Numbered from the stretch's first letter, positions 33,374-42,019 are shown. The stretch is DNA of 64,000 nucleotides from Arsenicicoccus cauae (GCF_009707125.1 NZ_WLVL01000019.1:96717-160716), one strand, 5' to 3'. Made by a program: numbers and translations. Notes: generated by a model from the letters alone, not told the origin.

Positions 33374-33978
33374 CCATCCAACTGCTGCTCGCCGACGACC
33401 AGGCCATGGTGCGCGGCGCCCTCGCGGCCCTGCTGGACCTGGAGACCGACCTCCAGGTCGTGGCGCAGGTCGGTCGCGGGGACGAGGTGCTCGACGCGGT
33501 CCGCGCGAGCTCCCCCGACGTGTGCCTGCTCGACATCGAGATGCCCGGCCTCGACGGCCTGGAGGTGGCGAGGCTGCTGGCCCGCGAGGCCCCCGGCGTG
33601 CGCTCGCTCATCGTGACGACCTTCGGACGGCCTGGCTACGTGCGGCGCGCGCTCGAGGCGGGGGCCAGCGGCTTCGTGGTCAAGGACGCGCCGGCGAGCG
33701 AGCTGGCCGAGGCCGTGCGGCGCGTGCACGCCGGGCTGCGGGTGGTCGACCCTGCCCTGGCGACCGAGTCGCTCTATGGCGGCGCCTCCCCCCTCACGGC
33801 CCGCGAGCGCGAGACCCTGCTGCTCGCGATGGAGGGCCACCGCGCTCCGGACATCGCGGCGCGGCTGTTCCTCTCGCCGGGGACGATCCGCAACCACCTG
33901 TCGTCCGCGATCGCCAAGACCGGCACGTCGACGGCCGTGGAGGCGGCGCGCGAGGCCCAGTCCCGCGGCTGGCTCTGA
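33370..33978 (+). CDS. NarL-type response regulator, DesR-like
   Basis: 202 residues, starting at the ATG that overlaps the kinase stop (ATGA). The receiver shows LLADDQ, phospho-acceptor Asp55 (CLLDIEMP), a TTFG switch region and Lys105 (FVVKDAP). The C-terminal LuxR-type DNA-binding domain spans about 138-195 (LTARERETLLLAMEG...GTIRNHLSSAIAKTG). Last gene of the ABC/two-component operon, and the likely regulator of it. Confidence 0.9.
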   Translation: MTIQLLLADDQAMVRGALAALLDLETDLQVVAQVGRGDEVLDAVRASSPDVCLLDIEMPGLDGLEVARLLAREAPGVRSLIVTTFGRPGYVRRALEAGASGFVVKDAPASELAEAVRRVHAGLRVVDPALATESLYGGASPLTARERETLLLAMEGHRAPDIAARLFLSPGTIRNHLSSAIAKTGTSTAVEAAREAQSRGWL

Positions 33979-33986
33979 CCCCCCTG

Positions 33987-34090
33987 CGTGACCAAACTGC
34001 TGTCTGCACGCGTCCTTGCCACACCCACACCCCCGGAACGTGGCAAACCTGCTGCCCCGACGCACATTGGTCACACGAGGAGGCGCTCTC
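33987..34090. repeat. 52-bp tandem repeat, two units (same family as 54515-54687)
   Basis: Two units start at 33987 (CGTGACCAAACTGCTG) and 34039 (CGTGGCAAACCTGCTG), exactly 52 bases apart. Each pairs imperfectly with its own end (GTGACCAA with TTGCCAC, and GTGGCAA with TTGGTCAC). Across the two units, GTGACCAA (33988-33995) and TTGGTCAC (34067-34074) are perfect complements, and so are TTGCCAC (34016-34022) and GTGGCAA (34040-34046), giving a nested hairpin. It lies between two convergent genes and overlaps the stop codon of the minus-strand gene, so it may act as a two-way terminator. Confidence 0.65.
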
Positions 34091-34976
34091 CCTGCTCGGC
34101 GAGCGCCCTCCGGATGCCCGCCAGGGTGTCCGCATGGTGCTGGAAGTAGTCGATCCGGTTGACCACGATCACCCGGTAACCGAGCCGCTCCAGGCGATTG
34201 CGCCTCGCCTCGTCCTCGACCCGCTGCTGGGGCGTCGCGAAGTGGTGCGCGCCGTTGTACTCGACCACCAGACGGCGGCTCCGCCAGAGGAAGTCGACGT
34301 ATCCGATCAGGCCACCACGCTCGTCATGGATGGCGGCGTTGAGCTCCGGCTCGGGGAACCCCTCACGCACGAAGTCCTGCCGGAGCCTGGACTCCATCGC
34401 CGAGTTGACCCCCGGGCGGACATCCCTCAAGGCTGCCCGCGCCGCAACCACGCCCGGGCTGGCCGATGTCAGGGTCGCGGCCACGTCCGTCACATCGACG
34501 CCGGAGCGCCACCCCACGATGGTGTCGCCGAGGACGACGAGGTCGCGACGGCTCAGCACCGGCGCCAGCTGACGAAAGACGAATGGGCGCGCAACGACGG
34601 GTATGGACACCCCTGGGAGGCGCACAGTGGTGACGTCCGCCCCCAGGTAGTGAGGGCGCACCGTGGCAAGGCGACAGGGTTGGCCACCCCACCTGCCGAT
34701 GTCGAGCAGCTCGCCCGGCCTCCACGACCAGGGAAGCGCCAGTCCGTGCAACCACGCGGCGAGCGAGCCTGCGGCGGCCGAGCCTGGCGGCAGGACCAAC
34801 GAGATCGCAGCGACGTCCTCTCTGACGTTCTCGGGCATGCGATGGCCGACGACTCCGCGGTGTGGGTGGGGCATCGCCTCGATGGTCCGGCGCGAGACCC
34901 CCAGCTCTCGCGCTCGACGACTGGTGAACCAGGGCGTACGCATGAGCTCTGGCGGAAGCGGCCTCTTGATAGCCAT
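34071..34976 (-). CDS. DUF559-like protein with N-terminal winged-helix-like region
   Basis: 301 residues, paralogous to the protein at 25468-26361. Near the N-terminus is FTSRRARELGVSRRTIEAMPHPHRGVVGH, like the DNA-binding start of AbiEi-type proteins. The middle contains AAAGSLAAWLHGLALPW. The C-terminal domain has FPEPELN, GGLIGYVDFLWRSRRLVVEY and ARRNRLERLGYRVIVVNRID, a PD-(D/E)XK-like pattern. Start uncertain: ATG 34976 or ATG 34943 (MRTPWF). No leaderless -10 is seen at either. Defence or housekeeping role is unknown. Confidence 0.65.
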   Translation of the reverse strand: MAIKRPLPPELMRTPWFTSRRARELGVSRRTIEAMPHPHRGVVGHRMPENVREDVAAISLVLPPGSAAAGSLAAWLHGLALPWSWRPGELLDIGRWGGQPCRLATVRPHYLGADVTTVRLPGVSIPVVARPFVFRQLAPVLSRRDLVVLGDTIVGWRSGVDVTDVAATLTSASPGVVAARAALRDVRPGVNSAMESRLRQDFVREGFPEPELNAAIHDERGGLIGYVDFLWRSRRLVVEYNGAHHFATPQQRVEDEARRNRLERLGYRVIVVNRIDYFQHHADTLAGIRRALAEQGERLLV

Positions 34977-35018
34977 AGGGCGAGCTTGCCGCCGTCAGCC
35001 CGGAGTATCTCTCGAGCA

Positions 35019-35065
35019 TCCACAGGAGCGTGCGTCAGGCCCTGATCATCACACACTCCTGTGGA
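35019..35065. promoter_or_regulatory. Inverted repeat TCCACAGGAG-27-CTCCTGTGGA upstream of the second DUF559-like gene
   Basis: The arms at 35019-35028 and 35056-35065 are perfectly complementary over 10 bp. The right arm continues as TGTGGACAA, similar to the TGTGGATAA before the first DUF559-like gene. It is 43 bases upstream of the ATG at 34976 and may be an operator. Confidence 0.45.
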
Positions 35066-35288
35066 CAACCGGCGGATGAACCGCATGTTTGCCCCATCCC
35101 ACGACCCTCAGCGGGGGACACGTGCCCCCTCCCAGCACTTTTGCTTCACCAGAGGCATCCCGGCGGCGCGAAAGTGCGGATCACCAGCAGCTTGGTCACA
35201 TTCGTCGGGGTCAGGCGTCGAGGGCCCCTTCGGGGTAGATGATGCGCGAAGGTGGGCGCGCCGCACGCCGGACGTGCCCAGTCGTGAC

Positions 35289-36944
35289 TCAGCCCTCACG
35301 CATGGGGATGCGAACTCCCTTGTCCTGCGCCACCTGCTCGGCGATGTCATAGCCGGCGTCGACGTGCCGGATGACTCCCATGCCGGGGTCGTTGGTGAGC
35401 ACGCGGGCGAGCTTCTGTGCGGCGAGCGGGGATCCGTCGGCCACGGACACCTGCCCGGCGTGGATCGACCGCCCGATGCCCACGCCGCCGCCGTGGTGGA
35501 TCGACACCCAGGAGGCGCCGGACGCGGTGTTGACCAGCGCATTGAGCAGCGGCCAGTCCGCGATCGCGTCGGACCCGTCGGCCATGGCCTCGGTCTCGCG
35601 ATAGGGCGAGGCGACCGACCCGCAGTCCAGGTGGTCACGCCCGATGACGATGGGGGCGGACAGCTCGCCGCTCGCCACCATCTCGTTGAACCGCAGCCCT
35701 GCCCGGTCCCGCTCGGCGTACCCCAGCCAGCAGATGCGCGACGGCAGTCCCTGGAACGCGACCTTGTCGCGAGCCCCGTTGATCCACGTGTGAAGTCGCT
35801 CGTCGTCGGGGAACAGGTCGAGCACGGCCTGGTCCGTGCGGTGGATGTCCTCGGGGTCGCCCGACAGGGCCGCCCAGCGGAACGGGCCCTTGCCCTCGCA
35901 GAACAACGGCCGGATGTAGGCCGGCACGAATCCCGGGAACTCGAAGGCGCGTTCGTAGCCGCCCTGCCGCGCCTCGTCGCGGATCGAGTTGCCGTAGTCG
36001 AAGACCTCGGCGCCCTTGTCCTGGAAGTCCACCATGGCGCGCACGTGCATGGCCATGGACTCCCTGGCCCGGTCGGTGAACTCGTCGGGCTTCTTCTCGG
36101 CGTACTGCGCCCACTCGTCCACCTCGACGCCGATCGGCAGGTAGGACAAGGGGTCGTGCGCGGACGTCTGGTCGGTGACGATGTCGATGGGGACGTCACG
36201 CCGCAGCAGCTCGGGGAAGACCTCGGCGGCGTTGCCGACGAGCCCCACCGAGAGCGCCCGCCGCTCGTCCTTGGCCCGCAGCGCGGACTCGACTGCGGCG
36301 TCGAGGGATTCGTGCACCTCGTCCAGGTAGCGGTGCTCGACGCGGCGGTCCAGCCGGGTCTTGTCGACGTCGACGACCAGGCACACCCCGCCGTTGAGGG
36401 TGACGGCCAGAGGCTGCGCCCCGCCCATGCCGCCGCACCCGCCGGTGAGGGTCAGGGTGCCGGACAGCGTTCCACCGAAACGCTTCTCGGCCACCGCGGC
36501 GAAGGTCTCGTAGGTGCCCTGCAGGATCCCCTGCGTCCCGATGTAGATCCACGAGCCGGCCGTCATCTGGCCGTACATCGTCAGCCCGAGGTGCTCCAGC
36601 CGCCGGAACTCCGGCCAGTTGGCCCAGTCACCGACGAGGTTCGAGTTGGCGATGAGCACGCGCGGCGCCCACTCATGGGTCTGCATGACGCCGACGGGGC
36701 GGCCCGACTGCACCAGCATCGTCTCGTCCTCGCGCAGGTCCTGCAGCGTGCGCACCATCGCGTCGAAGCTGCGCCAGTCGCGCGCCGCCCGCCCCGTCCC
36801 GCCGTAGACGACCAGGTCGTCGGGCCGCTCGGCGACCTCGGGGTCGAGGTTGTTCATCAGCATCCGCAGCGGCGCCTCGGTCTGCCAGCTGCGGGCCGAG
36901 AGGGTGGTGCCGCGTGCGGCGCGGACGGGACGGGAGCCTTGCAT
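35289..36944 (-). CDS. hutU: Urocanate hydratase
   Basis: 551 residues; converts urocanate to 4-imidazolone-5-propionate with tightly bound NAD+, step two of histidine degradation. Family blocks are intact: [12 protein letters not shown] at the N-terminus, [17 protein letters not shown], the Gly-rich [30 protein letters not shown] with the catalytic-region Cys, and [17 protein letters not shown] near the C-terminus. GAGGAGG lies six bases before the ATG. It stands alone, 8 kb from hutH and 5 kb from hutFI, with a palindrome at 37072-37089 that is also found at hutH. Confidence 0.97.
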   Translation of the reverse strand: MQGSRPVRAARGTTLSARSWQTEAPLRMLMNNLDPEVAERPDDLVVYGGTGRAARDWRSFDAMVRTLQDLREDETMLVQSGRPVGVMQTHEWAPRVLIANSNLVGDWANWPEFRRLEHLGLTMYGQMTAGSWIYIGTQGILQGTYETFAAVAEKRFGGTLSGTLTLTGGCGGMGGAQPLAVTLNGGVCLVVDVDKTRLDRRVEHRYLDEVHESLDAAVESALRAKDERRALSVGLVGNAAEVFPELLRRDVPIDIVTDQTSAHDPLSYLPIGVEVDEWAQYAEKKPDEFTDRARESMAMHVRAMVDFQDKGAEVFDYGNSIRDEARQGGYERAFEFPGFVPAYIRPLFCEGKGPFRWAALSGDPEDIHRTDQAVLDLFPDDERLHTWINGARDKVAFQGLPSRICWLGYAERDRAGLRFNEMVASGELSAPIVIGRDHLDCGSVASPYRETEAMADGSDAIADWPLLNALVNTASGASWVSIHHGGGVGIGRSIHAGQVSVADGSPLAAQKLARVLTNDPGMGVIRHVDAGYDIAEQVAQDKGVRIPMREG

Positions 36945-37071
36945 GGCTGCCTCCTCGGGCGATCGGGTCGTATGACGAAGCCGTGGTCACCACCCGGCGT
37001 CGTCGCCGGAGCGGGGTCCCCCCATCGAACCTCGCCGACATCACGGCGACCAGCCCCGGCATACGGGCATC

Positions 37072-37089
37072 TGTCTCGAATCCAAGACA
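37072..37089 (-). promoter_or_regulatory. hut operator upstream of hutU (TGTCTTGGATTCGAGACA)
   Basis: An 18-bp near-palindrome about 128 bases upstream of the hutU ATG. It matches the hutH site at 42067-42084 at 15 of 18 positions, with TGTCT/GACA ends and a GGAT core kept. Best explained as the binding site of a shared histidine-utilisation regulator. Confidence 0.7.
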
Positions 37090-37151
37090 CCGAGCCCAAC
37101 CCTCGCTCCGGGCCTCGCGCCGTCCGGGGTACCTCCCGCTCGCGGGGAGCG

Positions 37152-37565
37152 TCAGTCCTCGACCCAGCCGTAGCCGCGGGCCATCGTCCCCAGCCGACCC
37201 CGCAGGTGCAGGATCTGCGAGCCCGTCAGCATCGGCTCGGCGCGCAGCAGCATCTCGGTGATCGCGTCCTCGAACTCGCGCGGCGACAGCACGTCCACCT
37301 CGCCGTCCGGGCGCTCCACCGCACGTCCGGCCGGTCGCCGCACGTCCAGGTCGTCACCGAGGGCTCGCACCTGGGACGCCTTGGGCCCCTTGGCGCCCTC
37401 CTCGGGCACGTACTCGACGATCACGCCGGGGCGCACCTGCGCGCGATCGCCCACGATGTCGTTGACGTGCAGGAACACGTCGGGTCCGTCGTCGTCGGGA
37501 GCGATGAAGCCATATCCCTTGACCGCGTCGAACGACAGCACCTCACCCTGAATCACATCCGCCAT
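37152..37565 (-). CDS. Cold-shock-domain protein with C-terminal extension
   Basis: 137 residues. Residues 1-65 are a cold-shock domain: GEVLSFDAVKGYGFIAPDDDGPDVFLHVND covers the RNP1-like (GYGFI) and RNP2-like (VFLHV) nucleic-acid-binding strands. The remaining about 70 residues (SPREFEDAITEMLLRAEPMLTG...LRGRLG) are an extension seen in longer actinobacterial Csp proteins. ATG 37565 is preferred over GTG 37583 because TAAGGT lies seven bases before it, predicting a leaderless mRNA. Likely single-stranded RNA/DNA binding in stress or growth control. Confidence 0.88.
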   Translation of the reverse strand: MADVIQGEVLSFDAVKGYGFIAPDDDGPDVFLHVNDIVGDRAQVRPGVIVEYVPEEGAKGPKASQVRALGDDLDVRRPAGRAVERPDGEVDVLSPREFEDAITEMLLRAEPMLTGSQILHLRGRLGTMARGYGWVED

Positions 37566-37572
37566 GTGACGC

Positions 37573-37578
37573 ACCTTA
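37573..37578 (-). promoter_or_regulatory. -10 element TAAGGT, leaderless start of the cold-shock protein gene
   Basis: TAAGGT (minus strand) is seven bases before ATG 37565 and decides this start over the upstream GTG. Confidence 0.55.
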
Positions 37579-37701
37579 CCCACGTCCCCGCCGACGAACC
37601 GTCGCGACCGGCCGCATCGCGCCGGTGAACCCGCGAGCCGGTGAACCCGCTCCGAGCGGTGGTCGCGCTCAGCGTCGCCGTCCCGGCGGTCGCGGCCCCG
37701 C

Positions 37702-37707
37702 TAGGTT
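37702..37707 (+). promoter_or_regulatory. -10 element TAGGTT, leaderless start of the glycosyltransferase gene
   Basis: TAGGTT is six bases before the GTG at 37714, the same layout as for other genes here. Confidence 0.6.
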
Positions 37708-37713
37708 GGACCC

Positions 37714-38853
37714 GTGGACCTCCGGATCGCGCAGCTGGCCAACTTCGTGGGGCCCACGTCCGGCGGGATGAAGGTCGCGATCGACCAGCTCGCGCGAGGG
37801 TATGTCGACGCCGGCGCACGACGGCTCCTGATCATCCCCGGGTCCACCGACGACCGCATCCCCACCGAGCTCGGCGACGTCGTGACGGTGGCTTCCCGCG
37901 AGGTCAGCGGCGGCTATCGGATGATCCTCGACCCTCGGCCGGTGCTGCGCGCCCTCGTGGACTTCGCACCGACCTCGATCGAGATCTCCGACAAGTCCAC
38001 CCTGCTGCCGGTCACGCTGGTGGCGCGCCGCCGCCGGGTCCCCACCGTCCTGCTCTCCCACGAGCGGCTGGACACGATGCTGAGCATGCGGATCGGCGTG
38101 CAACGCGGCCTGCGGCGCCCCATCCGGTTGTTCAACGGTGCGCTGTCCCGCGCGTTCGACCACGTCGTGACGACGTCGGACTTCGCCGCCGGCGAGTTCT
38201 CGGGGCTCGCGTCCCTGGCGCCTCACCGGCTGCACCAGGTGCCGCTCGGGGTGGACCTCGTGACCTTCCGCCCGCTCGACCCACCATCGCCGCCCGCCAC
38301 GGACGGGACGATCCGCCTCGCCCACTCCGGTCGCCTGTCCCGCGAGAAGGACCCCCACCTCGCGGTACGCACCGCGGTCAGCCTTCACCGGCGCGGCATA
38401 CCCGTGCGTCTGGACGTGTATGGCGAAGGGCCCCACCGCCACGAGCTCGAACGCCTGGCGGCCGGGGCCCCCGTCACCTTCCACGGTCACGTGGCGGGCC
38501 GCCCGGCCCTGGCCCGCCGTCTCGGGGAGGCGGACGTGGCGCTCAGCGTGTGCGCGGGCGAGACCTTCGGGCTCGCGGTGCTGGAGGCGCTGGCCTGCGG
38601 GACGCCCGTCGTCACCGCGGACCGTGGCGGGGCCCGCGAGCTGGTGGACGAGACGTCCGGCGCCTGGGGGCGACCGGATCCTGAGTCCTTGGCGGACGCC
38701 GTGCTGCAGGTCGTGGCCCGTCCGCCGACCGAGCGCCGCCGCGACGCCCGGGCCCGCGCCGAGGGCTACCCCTGGAGCCGCACCGTCGAGCGGATGCTCG
38801 GGCTGCACCGCACCCTCGCCACCGCCTCGGGTCGCCGCCACCCCTCGCGTTGA
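37714..38853 (+). CDS. GT4-family glycosyltransferase
   Basis: 379 residues with the GT-B fold. The N-terminal half begins RIAQLANFVGPTSGGMKVAIDQLARGY, the acceptor-side Gly loop. The donor half starts near residue 205 (IRLAHSGRLSREKDPHLAVR) and shows VYGEGPHRHELERL, VTFHGHVAGRPALARRLGEADV, and the nucleotide-sugar block CAGETFGLAVLEALACGTPVV with the EX7E-type pair. Similar to actinobacterial mannosyl/glucosyltransferases of envelope glycolipid synthesis. The convergent neighbour is an MptB-like mannosyltransferase, which supports a mannan or lipoglycan role. GTG start with leaderless promoter. Confidence 0.85.
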   Translation: MDLRIAQLANFVGPTSGGMKVAIDQLARGYVDAGARRLLIIPGSTDDRIPTELGDVVTVASREVSGGYRMILDPRPVLRALVDFAPTSIEISDKSTLLPVTLVARRRRVPTVLLSHERLDTMLSMRIGVQRGLRRPIRLFNGALSRAFDHVVTTSDFAAGEFSGLASLAPHRLHQVPLGVDLVTFRPLDPPSPPATDGTIRLAHSGRLSREKDPHLAVRTAVSLHRRGIPVRLDVYGEGPHRHELERLAAGAPVTFHGHVAGRPALARRLGEADVALSVCAGETFGLAVLEALACGTPVVTADRGGARELVDETSGAWGRPDPESLADAVLQVVARPPTERRRDARARAEGYPWSRTVERMLGLHRTLATASGRRHPSR

Positions 38854-38910
38854 GAGGCGACAGACGGGGGTTCTGCGGCCCTCAAAGCCCCGATCTGTCG
38901 CCTCTCAACG
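38848..38910. terminator. Bidirectional terminator-like 17-bp perfect inverted repeat containing both stop codons
   Basis: CGTTGAGAGGCGACAGA (38848-38864) is repeated in perfect inverse at 38894-38910, with a 29-base loop that can add a short G/C stem. The TGA within each arm is the stop codon of the two convergent genes, so both proteins end in Arg-stop from the same sequence. There is no U-tract, as is common in actinobacteria. Confidence 0.75.
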
Positions 38911-40365
38911 ACGGGTGCCGGTGAGGACGGCGGGGCCGGGCGCCGGGGCGGAGTCACGCTCCGACGCATCCGGCACCCCACGCGTCCGCAGGAGCAGCGG
39001 CACCGCCACCGCCAGCACCATCGCCCCCGTCAGCACGATGGCGACGGGACGCCCCTCGAGCGAGGAGTCGAGCGGGGCGCTCACCCCGCCGACCACGCTG
39101 ATCGCCAGCAGGACCCGCAGCTGCCGGACCCCGAGGGGCAGGGCGGCGACGAAGGGCACCACCCACAGGGCATACCACGCATGCACCACCGGCCCCAGCA
39201 GGAGCACCGCCAGCATCGTGACGGCGACCGACCGCAGCGCCGCGGGGCGATCACCGCTGCGGGCCCGCAACGCGCAGACCACGCCGACGAGCACGGCCGC
39301 CGCCATACCGAGGGTGCGGGCCGTGGTCAGGGCCGGGGCCCAGAGCTCGGGGTGGCCGGCGTGGTTGACCACCCAGCCGACCGCGCGCCCGGCCGTCGTC
39401 GACAGCGAGAACGGCGTGAGCACCTCGCCGGGCACGGCGAGCGCGCCGACCCAGCCGACGCCGAGGCGGTAGGGCAGTCCGCAGACCAGCAGCGTGATCA
39501 CGCCCAACCCACCGACCGCCAGCGCCCGCTCGACCCGACGCGGCACCGTCGCCCCCACGCCGAGGCTGACCAGGACCACGCCGACGCAGACCAGGCCGCC
39601 CGGCACCTTGACGCCCGCGGCGAGACCTCCGAGGACGCCCGCCCAGCCCCAGCTGCCGCGCCCGGCCACGACGAGGGCCGCGGCCCCCAGCCCGGCCAGC
39701 AGCACGTCGTTGTGCAGCCCGCCGACGCCGTGCGCGACCATGAGCGGGCTCGCGGTGACCAGCGCCGTGACGGTCGCAGCGTCTCGGCGGCACCACCGGG
39801 CGAGCTCCGGCAGGGCCCAGAGCAGCAGCGCCAGCCCGAGCAGGGCAGCGCAGCGCTCGAGGACGATGGCCAGCCAAGGGTCGCGCGTCAGGGTGGTGGC
39901 CGTCGCGCCCCACACCAGAGGCACGGGCCCATAGGGCGTGGGCGTGTCCATCCACCGGGGGTCCACACGCTCGCTCCAGGGCCCCGAGAGGGTCACCGGG
40001 GCATAGCTGTATGGCGACAGCAGCCGCCTCGTCAGCTCACCCTGAGCGACATAGCTGAAGCCATCCCGGCTGAACAACGGCGGCGCGATCAGCAGCGGCA
40101 GCGTCCACGACCAGGTGGCGCGGCGCACGAGGGCCAGGGCGCCCGGAGGCCGGGGGACGCAGGCGCGCAGCAGCGAGAGCCAGGCCCAGGACACCAGGGC
40201 CAGACCGAGGACGGCCAGCACGAGACCGACACCGTGGCCTGGCATCGTGGCGCCCCACTGGGTCAGCGGGGCGGCGAGGGTCGCGCCGACCGATGCCGGC
40301 AGCGGCGTGATGACGAAGCCCCCGACGAGGACCAGGAGTGCGCCGACGACGCCTCGGGTGATCAC
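38905..40365 (-). CDS. mptB: Polyprenol-phosphate-mannose-dependent alpha-(1->6)-mannosyltransferase, MptB-like (GT-C)
   Basis: A 486-residue polytopic membrane protein with about 12-13 hydrophobic segments. Between the second and third segments lies the GT-C-type acidic/aromatic loop LFSRDGFSYVAQGELTRRLL and then DPRWMDTPTPYGPVPLVWGA, features of MptA/MptB enzymes that build the mannan core of lipomannan or lipoglycan from polyprenyl-phosphate mannose. HGVGGLHNDVLLAGL follows later. The GTG start is preceded by TAGCGT at a distance of seven bases. MptB in particular rather than MptA is a family-level judgement. Confidence 0.82.
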   Translation of the reverse strand: MITRGVVGALLVLVGGFVITPLPASVGATLAAPLTQWGATMPGHGVGLVLAVLGLALVSWAWLSLLRACVPRPPGALALVRRATWSWTLPLLIAPPLFSRDGFSYVAQGELTRRLLSPYSYAPVTLSGPWSERVDPRWMDTPTPYGPVPLVWGATATTLTRDPWLAIVLERCAALLGLALLLWALPELARWCRRDAATVTALVTASPLMVAHGVGGLHNDVLLAGLGAAALVVAGRGSWGWAGVLGGLAAGVKVPGGLVCVGVVLVSLGVGATVPRRVERALAVGGLGVITLLVCGLPYRLGVGWVGALAVPGEVLTPFSLSTTAGRAVGWVVNHAGHPELWAPALTTARTLGMAAAVLVGVVCALRARSGDRPAALRSVAVTMLAVLLLGPVVHAWYALWVVPFVAALPLGVRQLRVLLAISVVGGVSAPLDSSLEGRPVAIVLTGAMVLAVAVPLLLRTRGVPDASERDSAPAPGPAVLTGTRR

Positions 40366-40372
40366 CCTGCTG

Positions 40373-40378
40373 ACGCTA
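40373..40378 (-). promoter_or_regulatory. -10 element TAGCGT, leaderless start of the mptB-like gene
   Basis: TAGCGT (minus strand) is seven bases before the GTG start at 40365. Confidence 0.55.
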
Positions 40379-40456
40379 GGCAGGCCGCTCGCTCACCCGT
40401 TGAACGCCGTATGACGCCCCGACGAACCCCTGGCGGCGACTGGTCATCTCCCGCCG

Positions 40457-42019
40457 TCAGCGCAGCGGGCCGGTCACCTGCTCGACCGCGGCCAGCAGGC
40501 GACCGGACGCGACCGCGTCGTGGGCGAGCGCGATGTCGGGCGCGAGGAACCGGTCCCTCCCCGGGCCCTCCCACCCGGCGTCGCGGAGCACCTGGATGGC
40601 GGCCCCCGTCGCCGGGGCTGGCTCGAGCGGCGAGCGCAGCTCGATCCCGCGGGCTGCCGTCAGCACCTCGATGGCCAGCACCCGCGTGAGGGCGTCGACG
40701 GAGCGGCGCAGCTTGCGGGCGGCCGACCACCCCATCGAGACGTGGTCCTCCTGCATCGCGCTGGACGGGATCGAGTCGACGGAGGCAGGGACGGCGAGGC
40801 GCTTCATCTCCGAGACGATGGCGGCCTGGGTGTACTGCGCGATCATGTGGCCGCTGTCCACGCCGGGGTCGTCGGCGAGGAAGGGGTTGAGCCCGTGCGA
40901 CCGCGCCTTGTCGAGGAAGCGGTCCGTCCGGCGCTCGCTCATCGAGGCCACGTCGGCGGCCACGATCGCGAGGAAGTCCAGGACATAGGCCACGGGCGCG
41001 CCGTGGAAGTTGCCGTTGGACTCCACCCGACCGTCGAGCGTGACGACGGGGTTGTCGACGGCGGCGGCGAGCTCGCGCGTGGCGACGAGGGTGGCGTGCG
41101 CGACGGTGTCCCGCGCCCCGCCGGCGACCTGCGGAGCGCACCGCAGGGAGTAGGCGTCCTGCACCCGGGTGCACGCCTCGGTGCGGTGGCTCTCACGGAT
41201 CGGGCTGTCCGCCAGGACGGTTCGCAGGTTGTAGGCCGAATCCCCCTGTCCCGGGTGGGGCCTCAGCTCGTGCAGGTCGGCGGCGAAGACGTTGTCCGTG
41301 CCCAGCAGGCCCTCGACGCTCATGGCGGCGCTGATGTCCGCGACCGTCAGCAGGGCCCGCAGGTCGGTGATGGCGAGGACGAGCATGCCGAGCATCCCGT
41401 CCGTGCCGTTGATCAGGGCCAGGCCTTCCTTCTCCTCCAACGTGATCGGCGTGAGGCCGGCCTCGCGGAGGGCGTCGCCCGCGTCGGCCAGGTCGCCGGA
41501 CGGCAGCCGCACCGGGCCCTCCCCCATCAGCGCCAGTGCGCAGTGGGCGAGCGGCGCGAGATCGCCTGAGCACCCGAGGGATCCGTACTCGTGCACCACC
41601 GGAGTGATGCCCGCGTTGAGGAGGTCGACATACGCCTGGGCGGTCGAGACCTTCACGCCGGTGCGGCCGGTGGCGAGGGTGGACAGGCGCAGCAGCATCA
41701 GGGCCCGCACGACCTCGCGCTCCACCTCCGGGCCGGAACCGGCGGCGTGCGAGCGCACGAGCGAGCGCTGCAGCTGGGCGCGCAGCTCGGTGGGGATGTG
41801 GCGGGTGGCGAGCGCTCCGAAGCCCGTCGAGACGCCGTAGTGCGGGATGGTGTCGCCCGCCAACCCCTCGACCACCGTTCGGCTGCGGGCGATCTCGTCG
41901 ACCGAGTCCTGCGTCAGGGCGACCGGCGCGTCGTGCCGCGCCACGGCGACGACGTCGTCGAAGGACAGCGGCCCGCGGCCGACCTGGACAGGGGTGCGCT
42001 CAGCAGTCATGCCGCTCAT
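40457..42019 (-). CDS. hutH: Histidine ammonia-lyase
   Basis: About 520 residues; deaminates L-histidine to urocanate, the first step of histidine use. The MIO cofactor triad appears as Cys-Ser-Gly in EYGSLGCSGDLAPLAHCAL, where many bacteria have Ala-Ser-Gly; the published motif for the family allows either. Other blocks: HYGVSTGFGALATRHIP, KEGLALINGTDGMLG, QDAYSLRCAPQV, ESNGNFHGAPVAYVLDF and QEDHVSMGWSAARKL. Start is ATG 42019 (GGGGG about nine bases upstream) or ATG 42010. A CATAACT element and the hut operator lie 30-65 bases upstream. Transcribed alone, divergent from the SnoaL-like gene. Confidence 0.95.
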   Translation of the reverse strand: MSGMTAERTPVQVGRGPLSFDDVVAVARHDAPVALTQDSVDEIARSRTVVEGLAGDTIPHYGVSTGFGALATRHIPTELRAQLQRSLVRSHAAGSGPEVEREVVRALMLLRLSTLATGRTGVKVSTAQAYVDLLNAGITPVVHEYGSLGCSGDLAPLAHCALALMGEGPVRLPSGDLADAGDALREAGLTPITLEEKEGLALINGTDGMLGMLVLAITDLRALLTVADISAAMSVEGLLGTDNVFAADLHELRPHPGQGDSAYNLRTVLADSPIRESHRTEACTRVQDAYSLRCAPQVAGGARDTVAHATLVATRELAAAVDNPVVTLDGRVESNGNFHGAPVAYVLDFLAIVAADVASMSERRTDRFLDKARSHGLNPFLADDPGVDSGHMIAQYTQAAIVSEMKRLAVPASVDSIPSSAMQEDHVSMGWSAARKLRRSVDALTRVLAIEVLTAARGIELRSPLEPAPATGAAIQVLRDAGWEGPGRDRFLAPDIALAHDAVASGRLLAAVEQVTGPLR

